This document shows, in pieces, positions 15,381 through 24,498 of a stretch of DNA of 64,000 bases; the first letter of the stretch is position 1, and the number at the start of each line of letters is the position of its first letter. This DNA is from JBBECE01 sp040881985 (GTDB lineage: Bacteria; Pseudomonadota; Alphaproteobacteria; Rhizobiales; Devosiaceae). The DNA is taken from the NCBI GenBank assembly GCA_040881985.1, contig JBBECE010000016.1:54950-118949 (forward strand). The letters run 5' to 3'. The position numbers were made by a program, and so were the translations under genes. Under the pieces are notes generated by a model that saw only the letters and a program-made list of their open reading frames with translations, was not told where the DNA came from and searched no databases.

Positions 15381-17794
15381 CCCTTCAGCCGCTCCATCTT
15401 CGCGTCATACAAGACGCGCGGTCCCTTCACCGCCGGATAGCTGCGCCCGAATGCCTCGATCTCAAAATCCCTGCGGTCGCCGAGGCTGGCCGGCGTGTAG
15501 CCGAAGGCGATGCTGCGGCCGAAATGGTGGCTATAGCCACCGCTGGTGACCAGTCCGACAACCGCGCCGTCGGCGAAGATCGGCTCGCCGCCATGCAGCG
15601 GCACAAATCCATCGAGCGTAAACGTCGCGAGCCGCCGGGTCGGCCCTTTCGCCTTGATCGCGGCGAGCGCTGCCTTGCCGGTGAAATCCGGCTTGCTCAA
15701 ATCCACCGCGAAGCCGAGCCCGGCCTCGTAGGGGTTGGTGTCGGGTGTGATGTCGCCCGACCAGTAAAGATAGCCCTTCTCCAGCCGGCAGCTTTCGATG
15801 GCGCGGTAGCCGGCATTGGCGATTGCATGCGCCTGACCCGCCGCCCACAGCGTGTCGTAGACGTGCAGGGCAAACTCAGCGGGCACATAGAGTTCCCAAC
15901 CCAGCTCGCCGACATAGCCGATGCGCACCGCCAGCGCCCGCGCCCAACCCATCTCGATCTCGCGCGACGCGAGGAACGGATGGGCGGCGTTGGAGACATC
16001 GCTGTCCGACACCGATTGCAGCACCTCGCGCGACCTCGGGCCGCAAATGTTGATCGTCGCCAGCGCGCCGGTGACCTCACGCATCTCCACGCCGTCGGGC
16101 AGTTGCGCCTTGATCCAGGCGCTGTCGCGGATGCCAAAACCCGATCCGGTGACCACAAGAAAGCGTCCCGTCGCGATGTGGACGATGGTCAGGTCGGCCT
16201 CGATGCCGCCCCGAGTGTTGCAGAGCTGGGTATAGACGGCGTTGCCCGGCTCCTCGGGCACTTTATTGGCGGCAATCGAGTCGAGCGCGGCATGGGCGCC
16301 TTTCCCGGTGACCTCGAACTTTGCAAATGAGCTCTGGTCAATCAGCGCCACGCGATTGCGGATGGCGTAAACCTCCCTTGCCACCGGCTCGAACCAGTTT
16401 GGCCTGCCCTCGAAGCTTGGCCGGTCAAGCGCGTCCTCGTTGGGAAGCGCGAACCAGTTGGGCCGCTCCCAGCCAAATTTTTGACCGTTGACAGCGCCCG
16501 CCGCGTTCAGCCGCTCGAACAATGGCGAACGGCGCAGCGGCCGCGCCGAATGCGGCTCCTCGTTGGGCCAGCGAATCTTGTAGTAGTTGCCATAGACCTC
16601 GATCGCCCGCTCCTCGAGGTAGCGGCCCTGGCACTGCGCGGGGCCGAAGCGGCGGACGTCCAACTGCCAGAGGTCCATTCCGGGATCACCCTCGACGATC
16701 CAGTTGGCGAGCGCCTCGCCGGCGCCGCCGGACGCGGCAATGCCGGCCGTAAAACCGCAGGCCAGATAGAAATTGTCGAGCTCGGGGGCCTTGCCGATGA
16801 TCGGCTCGCCATCGGCTGAAACCGGAATCGGACCATTGATGACGGTGTGGATGCCGCACTCGTTCAGAACCGGCAGGCGCTCGCTTGCCGGGACCGCGAA
16901 CAAGGCCAGCCGGTTCATGTCGGCATCGAACAGTTCGCGCCCGAATTCGAGCGGCGGCAGGCCGCGCCAACAGCCCTTGGTGCCGTCTTCCCAGCCGCCG
17001 ATGGCAAAGCTCCCGGTGTCGGGCTTCAGGTAGAAGTTCTTGTCCGGATCGCGCAGCGTCGTCAGGTTCTCCGGCAGCGTCAGCGATTTCTCGGTGAGGA
17101 AATACTGGTGCTCGACCACTCCCGCCGCGATGGCGACGCCCGCCATCTCTCCGACGCGCTTGGCCCAGAGCCCGGCGCAATTGACGAGGATGTCGCAGCC
17201 GATGGTGCCGTGGTCGGTGACCACGCCGACCGCCCGCCGATCGGCAATAATGATATCCGTGACGGTCACCCCCTCCTCGATCGTCACGCCCTTGGCGCGC
17301 GCAGCTTTAGCATAGGCGTGAGTCAGCGAGTAGGGGTCGACGTAGCCGTCTCCGGGGATGAAGGCGGCCCCCTCGATCCCGTCGGTGACGATGAACGGGA
17401 AAAGCGCCTTGGCCTCTTCGGCGGAGAGTGCCTCGCAGTCGACGCCGAAGCTCTTGGCCTGGCTCATCGAGCGGCGGATTTCGCTCCAGCGGTCGGGGGA
17501 CGAGGCGAGGCGAAGTGAGCCGACCTTTCGCCACTGGATGGCGTTGCCGGTTTCAGCCGCCAGCCGGTCGAACAACGCGACCGACCCCTGCATCAGCCGC
17601 GTCAAATTGCGCTTGCCGCGCAATTGCCCGACAAGCCCGGCGGCGTGCCAGGTACAGCCTTCGGTCAGCTTGCGTTTTTCGAGGAGCAGCACGTCGCGCT
17701 GTCCCATCCGGCCGAGATGGTAGGCCACAGCGCAGCCGATCGCCCCGCCGCCGATAATGACGATCTGGGCGCGCCGGTCGACGGGGGCGGTCAT
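15377..17794 (-). CDS. Four-domain dimethylglycine/sarcosine dehydrogenase-like flavoenzyme (copy 2)
   Basis: 805 residues. The N-terminal DAO-type FAD domain (VIIGGGAIGCAVAYHLGR) is followed by CTWHAAGLVGQLR, where H50 matches the histidine that carries covalent FAD in dimethylglycine dehydrogenase. An FAO_M linker follows, then a GcvT-type folate-binding half with family segments SSFAKFEVTGKGAHAALD, GYVGELGWELYVP and YRAIESCRLEKGYLYWSGDI. Family members oxidatively remove N-methyl groups and hand the one-carbon unit to tetrahydrofolate, passing electrons to ETF. It overlaps both neighbours by 4 bp. It is paralogous to the upstream 813-residue enzyme; substrate assignment within the family is not possible by eye. 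Confidence 0.9.
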   Translation of the reverse strand: MTAPVDRRAQIVIIGGGAIGCAVAYHLGRMGQRDVLLLEKRKLTEGCTWHAAGLVGQLRGKRNLTRLMQGSVALFDRLAAETGNAIQWRKVGSLRLASSPDRWSEIRRSMSQAKSFGVDCEALSAEEAKALFPFIVTDGIEGAAFIPGDGYVDPYSLTHAYAKAARAKGVTIEEGVTVTDIIIADRRAVGVVTDHGTIGCDILVNCAGLWAKRVGEMAGVAIAAGVVEHQYFLTEKSLTLPENLTTLRDPDKNFYLKPDTGSFAIGGWEDGTKGCWRGLPPLEFGRELFDADMNRLALFAVPASERLPVLNECGIHTVINGPIPVSADGEPIIGKAPELDNFYLACGFTAGIAASGGAGEALANWIVEGDPGMDLWQLDVRRFGPAQCQGRYLEERAIEVYGNYYKIRWPNEEPHSARPLRRSPLFERLNAAGAVNGQKFGWERPNWFALPNEDALDRPSFEGRPNWFEPVAREVYAIRNRVALIDQSSFAKFEVTGKGAHAALDSIAANKVPEEPGNAVYTQLCNTRGGIEADLTIVHIATGRFLVVTGSGFGIRDSAWIKAQLPDGVEMREVTGALATINICGPRSREVLQSVSDSDVSNAAHPFLASREIEMGWARALAVRIGYVGELGWELYVPAEFALHVYDTLWAAGQAHAIANAGYRAIESCRLEKGYLYWSGDITPDTNPYEAGLGFAVDLSKPDFTGKAALAAIKAKGPTRRLATFTLDGFVPLHGGEPIFADGAVVGLVTSGGYSHHFGRSIAFGYTPASLGDRRDFEIEAFGRSYPAVKGPRVLYDAKMERLKG

Positions 17795-20232
17795 CCCTTC
17801 ACCCGCTCGCTCTTGGGATCGTAGAGGGGCTCCGTCGTCAGGCTTGCCTTCAGGAGTGCGCTCGCAACGACAAGTTCATAGCGCCCGGAGGCGAGCCAAT
17901 CGCCAGTCACCCCGTCGGCGTTGCGGACATAGCCGAGCCCGATCGGCCTGCCGATCGTGTAGCCATACCCGCCCGAGGTGAGGTAGCCAGCGAACCTGCC
18001 GTCGCGCAAAATCGTCTCGCGGCCCAGCAGCACCACGTCCTCGCGTTCGGTGGTAAAGGTCGCGAGCAGCTTCTTCGGCGCCCGGTTCGAGGCCGCCTCG
18101 AGCGCTGGCCGCCCCATGAACGGCGTTTCCTTTTTGAGTTTCACTGCCCAGCCAAGCCCGGCTTCCAGCGGCGTGTCGTTTGGCGTGATGTCCGAGCCCC
18201 AGGCCCGATAGCCCTTCTCCAGCCGCAGCGCCTCGAGCGCGCGATACCCGACCGGACGCATTCCGAACGGGTGCCCCGCCGCCATCAGCGCGTCGAACAC
18301 CTCGCCGGTTCTCGCGAGCGGGATGTGCAGTTCCCAGCCCAATTCGCCGACATAAGTCACCCGCAGCGCCCTCACTTCCGTCCCGGCGATCGGGATCAGC
18401 CGGACATGGCCGAACGGAAACGCTTCCTTTGAAACGTCCGCCGAGGTCACCGATGCGAGCACCTCGCGGGCGCGCGGCCCCATCAGCGACAGCGTGCCCC
18501 AGAGCTCGGTCACGTCGGTCAGCTTCGCCTCGAGGCCCTTCGGGATGTGGTCGGCGATCCAGGCGAAATCGTGCGTCCGGAAGCCGGTGCCGGTAACGAT
18601 GTAGAATCGCTCCTCGGCGATCCGCGCCACCGTCAAATCGCACTCGATGCCGCCGCGCGTATTGAGCATCTGCGTGTAAGTCAGCCGCCCGACCGGCTTG
18701 TCGAGGCTATTGGCGCCGATCCAGTTCAGCGCCTCGACGGCGCCGGCCCCCGCCAGTTCATACTTGGCAAACGACGACTGATCGAACAGCCCGACCGCCT
18801 CGCGCACCAGGCGGTGCTCGTCCCCGACCGAGCCGAACCAGTTCTGCCGGCCCATCGAATAGATGTCTCGCGGCTCGGTCCCCTCCGGGGCAAACCAGTT
18901 CGGCCGCTCCCAGCCGAGCTTGCTGCCGAACACCGCGCCATGCGCCTTCAGCCGCTCGTAAAGCGGTGAGACGATGCGGCCGCGCCCGGTTGCATATTCC
19001 TCGTGCGGGAAGCCGATGGTGTAGTGTTTGGCATAGGCTTCGAGCGTCCGCTCCCTGACCCAGTCGCGGTCACGATGCATCCCCGAGAAGCGGCGGATGT
19101 CGACGACCCAGAGGTCCATCGGCGCTTCCCCGCTCACCGCCCATTCGGCCAGGACCCAGCCGGCGCCGCCGCCCGAGGCGATACCAAAGGCGTTGAAGCC
19201 GGCGCCCACATACATGTTGGCGCATTCCGGCGCCGCCCCGAGGATGAAGTTGCCGTCCGGCGTAAAACTTTCCGGCCCGTTGATCATCTGGCGCACCCCG
19301 GTGTGCTCGAGCGCCGGTAACCGGAAGATCGCCTGCGCCAGATGCTGCTCGAAATGCGCCCAGTCCTCGTCGAAGAGCTGGAACTGGAATTCGCCCGGCA
19401 CGTCACCAGTCGTCCAAGCGATCGGGTTCCGCTCGTAGCCGCCAATCACCAGCCCGCCGACTTCTTCCTTGAAATAGGTGAAGCGGTCCGGATCGCGGAT
19501 CGTCGCGGCGTCGGTTGCCAGCCCGTCGATCTTTTCGGTGATGATGTACTGGTGCTTCACCGGCTGCAGCGGCACGTTGATCCCCGCCATCGCGCCGATC
19601 TGGCGCGCCCATTGCCCGCCGCAATTGATCACGGTCTCGCAGCGCACCACGCCATCCGTGGTATGGACCGCTCCGATGCGGCTCCCGTCCATCTCGAAGC
19701 CGGTGACCATCACGCCCTCGAAAAGCCTTGCCCCCGCCATCCGCGCGCCCTTGGCGAGTGACTGGGTGATGTCCGACGGGCTGGCTTGGCCGTCTGTCGG
19801 CAGCCAGGACGCGCCGATCAGATCACCCGTCTCCATCAGGGGCCACATCCGCTTCACTTCTTGGGGCGAGATCAGCTCCATTTCCATGCCGAAGCTGCCG
19901 GCGGTCGTCGCGAGCCGGCGGAACTCGGTCCAGCGGTCCTGGTTGGTGGCGAGCCGCAGGCATCCGGTCATCTTCCAGCCGCTGTCGAGCCCGGTCTCCT
20001 CCTTCAGCCGCTTGTAAAGTTCGACCGAATATTTGAGCACCTGGGTGATCGAAGCGGAGGAACGCAACTGCCCGACGAGGCCCGCCGCGTGCCAGGTCGA
20101 GCCGGAGGTCAGCTTGCCCTGCTCGAGAAGGATCACCTCGGCCTTGTGGTCCCTGGCGAGATGGTAGGCCGTCGAGCATCCGATGATGCCGCCACCGATG
20201 ACGACCATCCTTGCATGCGAGGGGAGTGCCAA
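17791..20232 (-). CDS. Four-domain dimethylglycine/sarcosine dehydrogenase-like flavoenzyme (copy 1)
   Basis: 813 residues with the same architecture as its downstream neighbour: FAD motif MVVIGGGIIGCSTAYHLAR, GSTWHAAGLVGQLR with the likely flavin-linking H48, an FAO_M linker, then the GcvT fold (SSFAKYELAGAGAVEALN, YVGELGWELHIP, YRALEALRLEKGYRAWGSDI). Expected role: oxidative N-demethylation coupled to tetrahydrofolate and ETF. The listed start is TTG 20232, six bases after the kinase stop; the ATG at 20208 would begin directly at MVVIGGG, and the choice is uncertain. The two copies differ clearly along their length, so they probably handle successive or different methylated amines, for example dimethylglycine then sarcosine. 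Confidence 0.9.
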   Translation of the reverse strand: MALPSHARMVVIGGGIIGCSTAYHLARDHKAEVILLEQGKLTSGSTWHAAGLVGQLRSSASITQVLKYSVELYKRLKEETGLDSGWKMTGCLRLATNQDRWTEFRRLATTAGSFGMEMELISPQEVKRMWPLMETGDLIGASWLPTDGQASPSDITQSLAKGARMAGARLFEGVMVTGFEMDGSRIGAVHTTDGVVRCETVINCGGQWARQIGAMAGINVPLQPVKHQYIITEKIDGLATDAATIRDPDRFTYFKEEVGGLVIGGYERNPIAWTTGDVPGEFQFQLFDEDWAHFEQHLAQAIFRLPALEHTGVRQMINGPESFTPDGNFILGAAPECANMYVGAGFNAFGIASGGGAGWVLAEWAVSGEAPMDLWVVDIRRFSGMHRDRDWVRERTLEAYAKHYTIGFPHEEYATGRGRIVSPLYERLKAHGAVFGSKLGWERPNWFAPEGTEPRDIYSMGRQNWFGSVGDEHRLVREAVGLFDQSSFAKYELAGAGAVEALNWIGANSLDKPVGRLTYTQMLNTRGGIECDLTVARIAEERFYIVTGTGFRTHDFAWIADHIPKGLEAKLTDVTELWGTLSLMGPRAREVLASVTSADVSKEAFPFGHVRLIPIAGTEVRALRVTYVGELGWELHIPLARTGEVFDALMAAGHPFGMRPVGYRALEALRLEKGYRAWGSDITPNDTPLEAGLGWAVKLKKETPFMGRPALEAASNRAPKKLLATFTTEREDVVLLGRETILRDGRFAGYLTSGGYGYTIGRPIGLGYVRNADGVTGDWLASGRYELVVASALLKASLTTEPLYDPKSERVKG

Positions 20233-20238
20233 TTTCGA

Positions 20239-21123
20239 TCAGGCCTTTGCGTAGGTATCGCGATAGCTGGCGATCGCCGCGTCGAAGCGGGCGAAATTCT
20301 GCTTCGCATAGGCGCCGTAGTCGGCTCCCGGCGCACTGAGGAACATTTCCGAGACCAGCGACCACAGCCCCTCGCGCAGCAGCGAGGCGCACTGCATCGC
20401 CACATGGCTGCGCCGCAATTCCTCGGAGGGTGCCTCGTCGAAATAGGCGGTCAGCAGAGCTTCCGACTGCGCCGAGTCGAACCCGGCATTCGAGGCTAGT
20501 CCGGCGAGGTCGAACATCGCGGTATTGAAGCCGGCGTATTCGAAGTCGATCAGCCACAGCCTTGTGCCGTCGTCGATGATGTTGGCCGGCAGCAGGTCGT
20601 TGTGCCCGAACTTCACTGCGAGCGCCATCTGCGCCACCTCCAGCTCGTCGTTGGCGTCGAGCAGTTCGGGCAGCCGCGCCGTCAGCGAGTTCCTCGACGC
20701 CTTGAGTGCGTTGGCGTAGTCGCGAATGACTTGAAACACCCAGAAGTTGTAGGCGGCGCCTGTCACCTTGCCCGGCATCTCGTCGTGGAAGCGCCGGATC
20801 AGCCGGGCGATCGGCGTGATATTGGCGCGGACATCGGCGTCGGTAAACACCTTGCCCTCGATGAAGCGCGACACCATCAGCCCCGGCTCGTCATAGACCA
20901 CCTCCGGCGCGAAGCCGCCGGCGCGGGCGGCGCGCGCCGTCATTAACTCGCGGTCGCGGAACACATGGTGGAAAGGGTAGTCTTGACCCATGCGCACGAC
21001 ATACTTGCCGCCCGCGTCGGTCGCGATGAAACTGACATTCGACAACCCGCCGACCAGCGGCTCGATTTTCGGCGCGCCATTCCAGCAGGGCAGGGCGGCG
21101 ATGCGGGCTTCGCGCTCGGACAT
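20239..21123 (-). CDS. Choline/ethanolamine kinase-like phosphotransferase (copy 1, first gene of the operon)
   Basis: 294 residues. The kinase catalytic loop is HNDLLPANII and the metal site IDFEYAGFNTAMFDLAG; the N-terminal glycine loop region is EPLVGGLSNVSF. The ATG at 21123 overlaps the stop of a truncated permease remnant (TGATG), exactly as a second kinase start overlaps the intact permease at 32618. This shows that the ancestral gene order was permease then kinase. It opens the operon with the two demethylases, the second kinase and ETF. A choline- or ethanolamine-like substrate supplied by a betaine-type importer is the simplest guess. Confidence 0.83.
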   Translation of the reverse strand: MSEREARIAALPCWNGAPKIEPLVGGLSNVSFIATDAGGKYVVRMGQDYPFHHVFRDRELMTARAARAGGFAPEVVYDEPGLMVSRFIEGKVFTDADVRANITPIARLIRRFHDEMPGKVTGAAYNFWVFQVIRDYANALKASRNSLTARLPELLDANDELEVAQMALAVKFGHNDLLPANIIDDGTRLWLIDFEYAGFNTAMFDLAGLASNAGFDSAQSEALLTAYFDEAPSEELRRSHVAMQCASLLREGLWSLVSEMFLSAPGADYGAYAKQNFARFDAAIASYRDTYAKA

Positions 21124-21200
21124 CACGCCAGTCCAAGTTTCAGCTTCGTCCGCCGCGCCCCGGCCGAGATCAGCCGGTCGGCGATAATGGCGATGAAGGC
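21082..21200. repeat. 119-bp permease/kinase junction, copy A of a direct repeat
   Basis: This segment is identical to 32577-32695 at 114 of 119 positions with no indels and in the same orientation. It covers the last codons of the permease remnant and the first 14 codons of the kinase gene. The partner copy sits 11,495 bp away and ends against an hsdM fragment. Confidence 0.9.
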
Positions 21201-21243
21201 GGTGTAACGTATCGCCGAGGCAACGGCGCTGGCAATGACCGCC
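21123..21243 (-). pseudogene. 3' remnant of a betaine-type ABC permease with an internal in-frame deletion
   Basis: Read on the minus strand this encodes AVIASAVASAIRYTAF joined to IAIIADRLISAGARRTKLK and LGLA, then a stop. Both pieces match the C-terminal half of the intact permease at 32618-34636 (AVIAYAVAPAIRYTAF and IAIIADRLISAGARRAKLK). Compared with the intact gene, 261 bp (87 codons, in frame) are missing between the two pieces. Everything upstream of the first piece is gone. Confidence 0.8.
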
Positions 21244-21817
21244 TGAAACTCGTCGGCGATCGCGTCAAGGCCGCCGCCTTCTGTGCACACAAGGAATTCG
21301 GTGTCTCCAGGCCCCCCAGGACTTTTGGGAGCAAATTCAAGGCAACGTCAACAGGATTCCAGGAGGCGCGCTCCTAGGGCCGGTTCCTGCCCGCCCAGCT
21401 TCACAATCCCCCGCGTAGCACCGTGTTTGAGTCTCGATAGGCCATGCGGTGATGGAGGCAACGGACCCAAAGATGGCCTCTGCGCGATCTTTGGTCAGGT
21501 AGAGGGCGCGCCACGCCTTTCCGGCCGACCCAGCCAATCGCGGGGGGGGGGGACAGACAGTTTTTCGTCGGGTTCAATCCCCTCCCTTTTAGGGCCGTGA
21601 AGACGTTTATGCCCCATCAGTGTCCGACGGGTGTCGCGGTTTTGCCCCGGGTTGTTGCAGCGCATTTCAGCAAAGCGCTCTCGCCTGAAGGTTCGCGAAA
21701 TCTCCAAGCACAGTGAGGCCTCAACAGTGAACCCTTTTTTGGGGGGAGCGCTCCCGACTTCATCCGCTGCCATCCAGCAATTGCCTCGCAGCAGGCTTGG
21801 CTCAACCTCGCCGCAAT
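21244..21817. other. Gene-poor junction region, no gene identified
   Basis: These 574 bases lie between the permease remnant and the end of the peptide-importer ATPase gene. Short open frames exist on both strands but none has a family motif, a plausible ribosome site or coding-like composition. An 11-base G homopolymer at 21542-21552 stands out. The stretch probably contains the left breakpoint of the rearrangement described for 21082-32695. Confidence 0.5.
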
Positions 21818-23653
21818 TCAGCTCAAATTTGGGTAAGAGCCGCGCTGTGCGCTCGGCAACTTTGAACTCAAGAGGCGTCGCGTGTATGGATGTTGGGGAT
21901 TGTCCAAAACCTCTCCGACCGCGCCCTGTTCGACGATCTCGCCTTGGAACAATACGATCACCCGGTCGGCGATTTGACGGACGACCGCCAAATCATGGGT
22001 GATGAATAGGAAGGCCAGCTTGCGGCTTTGTTGCAGTGATTTGAGGACGTTCAGCATCTGCGCCTGCACGGACACATCGAGCGCCGAAACCGGCTCATCA
22101 CACACCAGAAGCTGCGGTTCGACCGCCAGTGCCCGGGCGATCGCGACACGCTGACGTTCCCCGCCCGATAGCGACGCCGGCCGTCGGTTCGCGAAATCCG
22201 CGGGCAGCCCGACTTCTTCAAGAAGCGTCGCAATCCGGCTCGCGGGTGCCTTCTCACCCGCGAGCCGGAGCGGCTCCTCAAGGATCGTTCGTACTGAGTG
22301 CTTCGGATTGAGCGAGGAATAGGGGTTCTGGAACACCATCTGGACGAGGCGGCGCGCGGCGATGCGGTCGGCGGCGTCAAGCCGGTCATAATTGCTCACA
22401 TCGATGCCGCCGATCTCGATGCGGCCTTCGGTCGGGGTCTCGAGACCCATGATGCATCGCCCGATAGTGGTTTTGCCGGCGCCCGACTCGCCGACCAACC
22501 CCAGGCTCTCTCCCGGCGCAATGTGAAAGCTGACCGCTTTTACGGCGCGCACCGACGCCCGGCGGGCGCCGAAATTCTTGATGAGGGTTTCCACCCGCAA
22601 CAACGCTTCGCCGGCTGCGGCCGTGACAGGTTCGAACGGTGCCTGCTCGGCCGCCGCGCGCAAGGCGACCATTTCGCGCCCGATTTCCTGCTGTCGGATG
22701 CAGGCGGTGAATCGTCCGAGCACCCGTTCGACAAGCCTTGGCTTGGCCGTTCGGCAAGCCTCCTGCGCCCAGTCGCAGCGACCTGCAAAACCGCAGCTCG
22801 TCGAGACGCTGTATGCCGGGGGAACCGTCCCGCGAATGGTAACCAGCTTCTTGACGCGCCGGTCCGCCGGCGGGTCGGAGAGCAACAGGCCCAGCGTGTA
22901 GGGATGGAAGGGGCTGGCTTCTACCTCGGCCGTGTCCCCAATTTCGACGATCGAACCGGCGTAAAGCACGCAGATTCGCTGACATGTGGAAAAGGCCAGC
23001 CGGAGATTATGGGTGATGAGGATGAGACTCATGCCGCGCTGAGCTTGCGCCTGAAGCAGGAGCTTGATGATCTCGGCTTGGGTCGTGACGTCCAGTGCAG
23101 TGGATGGCTCATCGGCGATCAGAAGGTCGGGGTCGCGCGCGAGCGCCGCGGCGAGGGCGACCCTTTGGCACATCCCCCCGGATAACTGGAAAGGCAGACG
23201 TTCGGCGACCGAAGGATCGGCTATTCCCACCTCGGCCAGGCGCCGCATGATTTCGGCCCGGCGTGCCCCACGCCCCGAATATTCGCGCCTCGAACGAAGC
23301 ATCTCGTCGATATGTTCACCGCACTTCATCAACGGATTGAGCATCGTGAAGGGATCCTGCAACATGAGCGAAATGCGGTGCCCGCGAATCCGTTGCAGTT
23401 CGCTTTCGGCGAGGGTTGTGAGCTCGACGCCCTCAAGTTTCACCGACCCGGTGGAGGCAACCCCGTTTGGCAGCAGCCGGGCGATGGCCTTGGCGGTGAG
23501 CGACTTGCCCGATCCCGACTCCCCGACAATGGCAAGCGTCTGCCCGCGGCCGATGGTAAAGGAGGCCGGCTCGGTGATAACCCGCCGGCCTGCCGCGCCC
23601 TGGGCTGCTATGGACAAATCGTCGATCGCCAAGAATGGCACGACCGCGTTCAT
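21818..23653 (-). CDS. Dipeptide/oligopeptide ABC transporter ATP-binding protein, DppD-DppF fusion
   Basis: 611 residues holding two complete ABC domains. Domain 1 (about 1-270) has GESGSGKSLTAK, signature LSGGMCQRVALA and LLIADEPSTALDV, with the cysteine-rich oligopeptide C-terminal extension (GFAGRCDWAQEAC). Domain 2 (about 310-610) has GESGAGKTTIGR, LSGGERQRVAIARA and LLVCDEPVSALDV. The start is ATG 23653, overlapping the permease stop (ATGA); the longer upstream frame overlaps that permease and was rejected. Fusion of the DppD-like and DppF-like ATPases in one chain is common in this transporter class. It energises the importer formed by the next two genes upstream. Confidence 0.93.
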   Translation of the reverse strand: MNAVVPFLAIDDLSIAAQGAAGRRVITEPASFTIGRGQTLAIVGESGSGKSLTAKAIARLLPNGVASTGSVKLEGVELTTLAESELQRIRGHRISLMLQDPFTMLNPLMKCGEHIDEMLRSRREYSGRGARRAEIMRRLAEVGIADPSVAERLPFQLSGGMCQRVALAAALARDPDLLIADEPSTALDVTTQAEIIKLLLQAQAQRGMSLILITHNLRLAFSTCQRICVLYAGSIVEIGDTAEVEASPFHPYTLGLLLSDPPADRRVKKLVTIRGTVPPAYSVSTSCGFAGRCDWAQEACRTAKPRLVERVLGRFTACIRQQEIGREMVALRAAAEQAPFEPVTAAAGEALLRVETLIKNFGARRASVRAVKAVSFHIAPGESLGLVGESGAGKTTIGRCIMGLETPTEGRIEIGGIDVSNYDRLDAADRIAARRLVQMVFQNPYSSLNPKHSVRTILEEPLRLAGEKAPASRIATLLEEVGLPADFANRRPASLSGGERQRVAIARALAVEPQLLVCDEPVSALDVSVQAQMLNVLKSLQQSRKLAFLFITHDLAVVRQIADRVIVLFQGEIVEQGAVGEVLDNPQHPYTRRLLSSKLPSAQRGSYPNLS

Positions 23654-24498
23654 CGTGTCAGACGATCGAACAGCCAGTCGCCGATCAGGTTCATGCTCAC
23701 TGCGGTGACAACGATCAGTCCCGCCGGCAGCAGCAAGCCGGCCGGATTGGCGTAGAGCAGATTGCGATTCTCCGAGAGCATGCGTCCCCAATCGGGTGTG
23801 CCCGGCTCGACGCCGAGGCCAAGGAAGGAAAGGCCGGCCAGATTGACCAACGCGAACGCGAAATCGATCGCCACATAGGCGAGAATGATTGGCAAGATGT
23901 TGGGCAGGATGTGGAAGAACAGGATTCTGCCCTTGCCGAGCCCGAGGGTGCGCGCCGCATCCACATAGGGCAGGGGCCGCTGCTCGAGCACGGCGCTGCG
24001 CACGATACGAGTGTCCGGAGCGATGAAAAACACCGCCAGGACCAAAACCGCTGTCCAGTAGCCGCCGCCGACAACCCCGACGACGATGATGATGATCAGC
24101 GTGCCCGGCAGCGCGAACATGAAATCGACCCAGCGCATGACAACTGTGTCCACCCACCCGCCGAAATAGCCCGCTAGCAGGCCCAGCACCGTGGCGCAAG
24201 CGAAGGCAGATGTCGCCACGATGATCGGCCCGACTAACGCCGTCCAGGCGCCGAAAATCACCCGCGAAATAACGTCGCGTCCCAGCGTGTCGGTGCCCGC
24301 CAGATGCTCAGAGCTCGGCCCGGAAATGCCGATCGCGAGATTCTGCAATCCCGGATCGTGCGGCACGATCAGCGTCCCGAAGGCGGCGAGGAAGGCAACC
24401 CCCGCTATTGCCAGCGCTCCGGCGAAGACCAGCGCCGGTGGTCGCGGCTTTCGCTGGCGGGGGGTGGCGAGCGAGGACTGGACGGCAATAGCGCTCAT
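23650..24498 (-). CDS. Dipeptide/oligopeptide ABC transporter permease, DppC type
   Basis: 282 residues from ATG 24498 (ATGA overlap with the preceding permease). The N-terminal segment with PHDPGLQNLAIGISGPSSEH and LAGTDTLGRDVISRVIFGA is the OppC_N signature. The coupling motif is DAARTLGLGKGRILFFHILP, and several hydrophobic helices follow. It forms the inner-membrane channel with the DppB-type protein encoded upstream. Confidence 0.93.
   Translation of the reverse strand: MSAIAVQSSLATPRQRKPRPPALVFAGALAIAGVAFLAAFGTLIVPHDPGLQNLAIGISGPSSEHLAGTDTLGRDVISRVIFGAWTALVGPIIVATSAFACATVLGLLAGYFGGWVDTVVMRWVDFMFALPGTLIIIIVVGVVGGGYWTAVLVLAVFFIAPDTRIVRSAVLEQRPLPYVDAARTLGLGKGRILFFHILPNILPIILAYVAIDFAFALVNLAGLSFLGLGVEPGTPDWGRMLSENRNLLYANPAGLLLPAGLIVVTAVSMNLIGDWLFDRLTR

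Noticed and set aside
21542..21552. Eleven-base G homopolymer as possible phase-variation tract
   Set aside because: It lies in a region without a gene or promoter to switch; it may equally be a sequencing artefact near a breakpoint.
21560..21600. A GGGTTCAATCCCC stretch resembling a tRNA T-arm
   Set aside because: Only three stem pairs form, no acceptor or CCA follows, and no other tRNA arm is found upstream.
23654..24199. Longer start for the fused peptide-importer ATPase
   Set aside because: It would overlap the DppC-type permease by 550 bp; the ATGA overlap at 23653 and the domain start agree with the shorter form.
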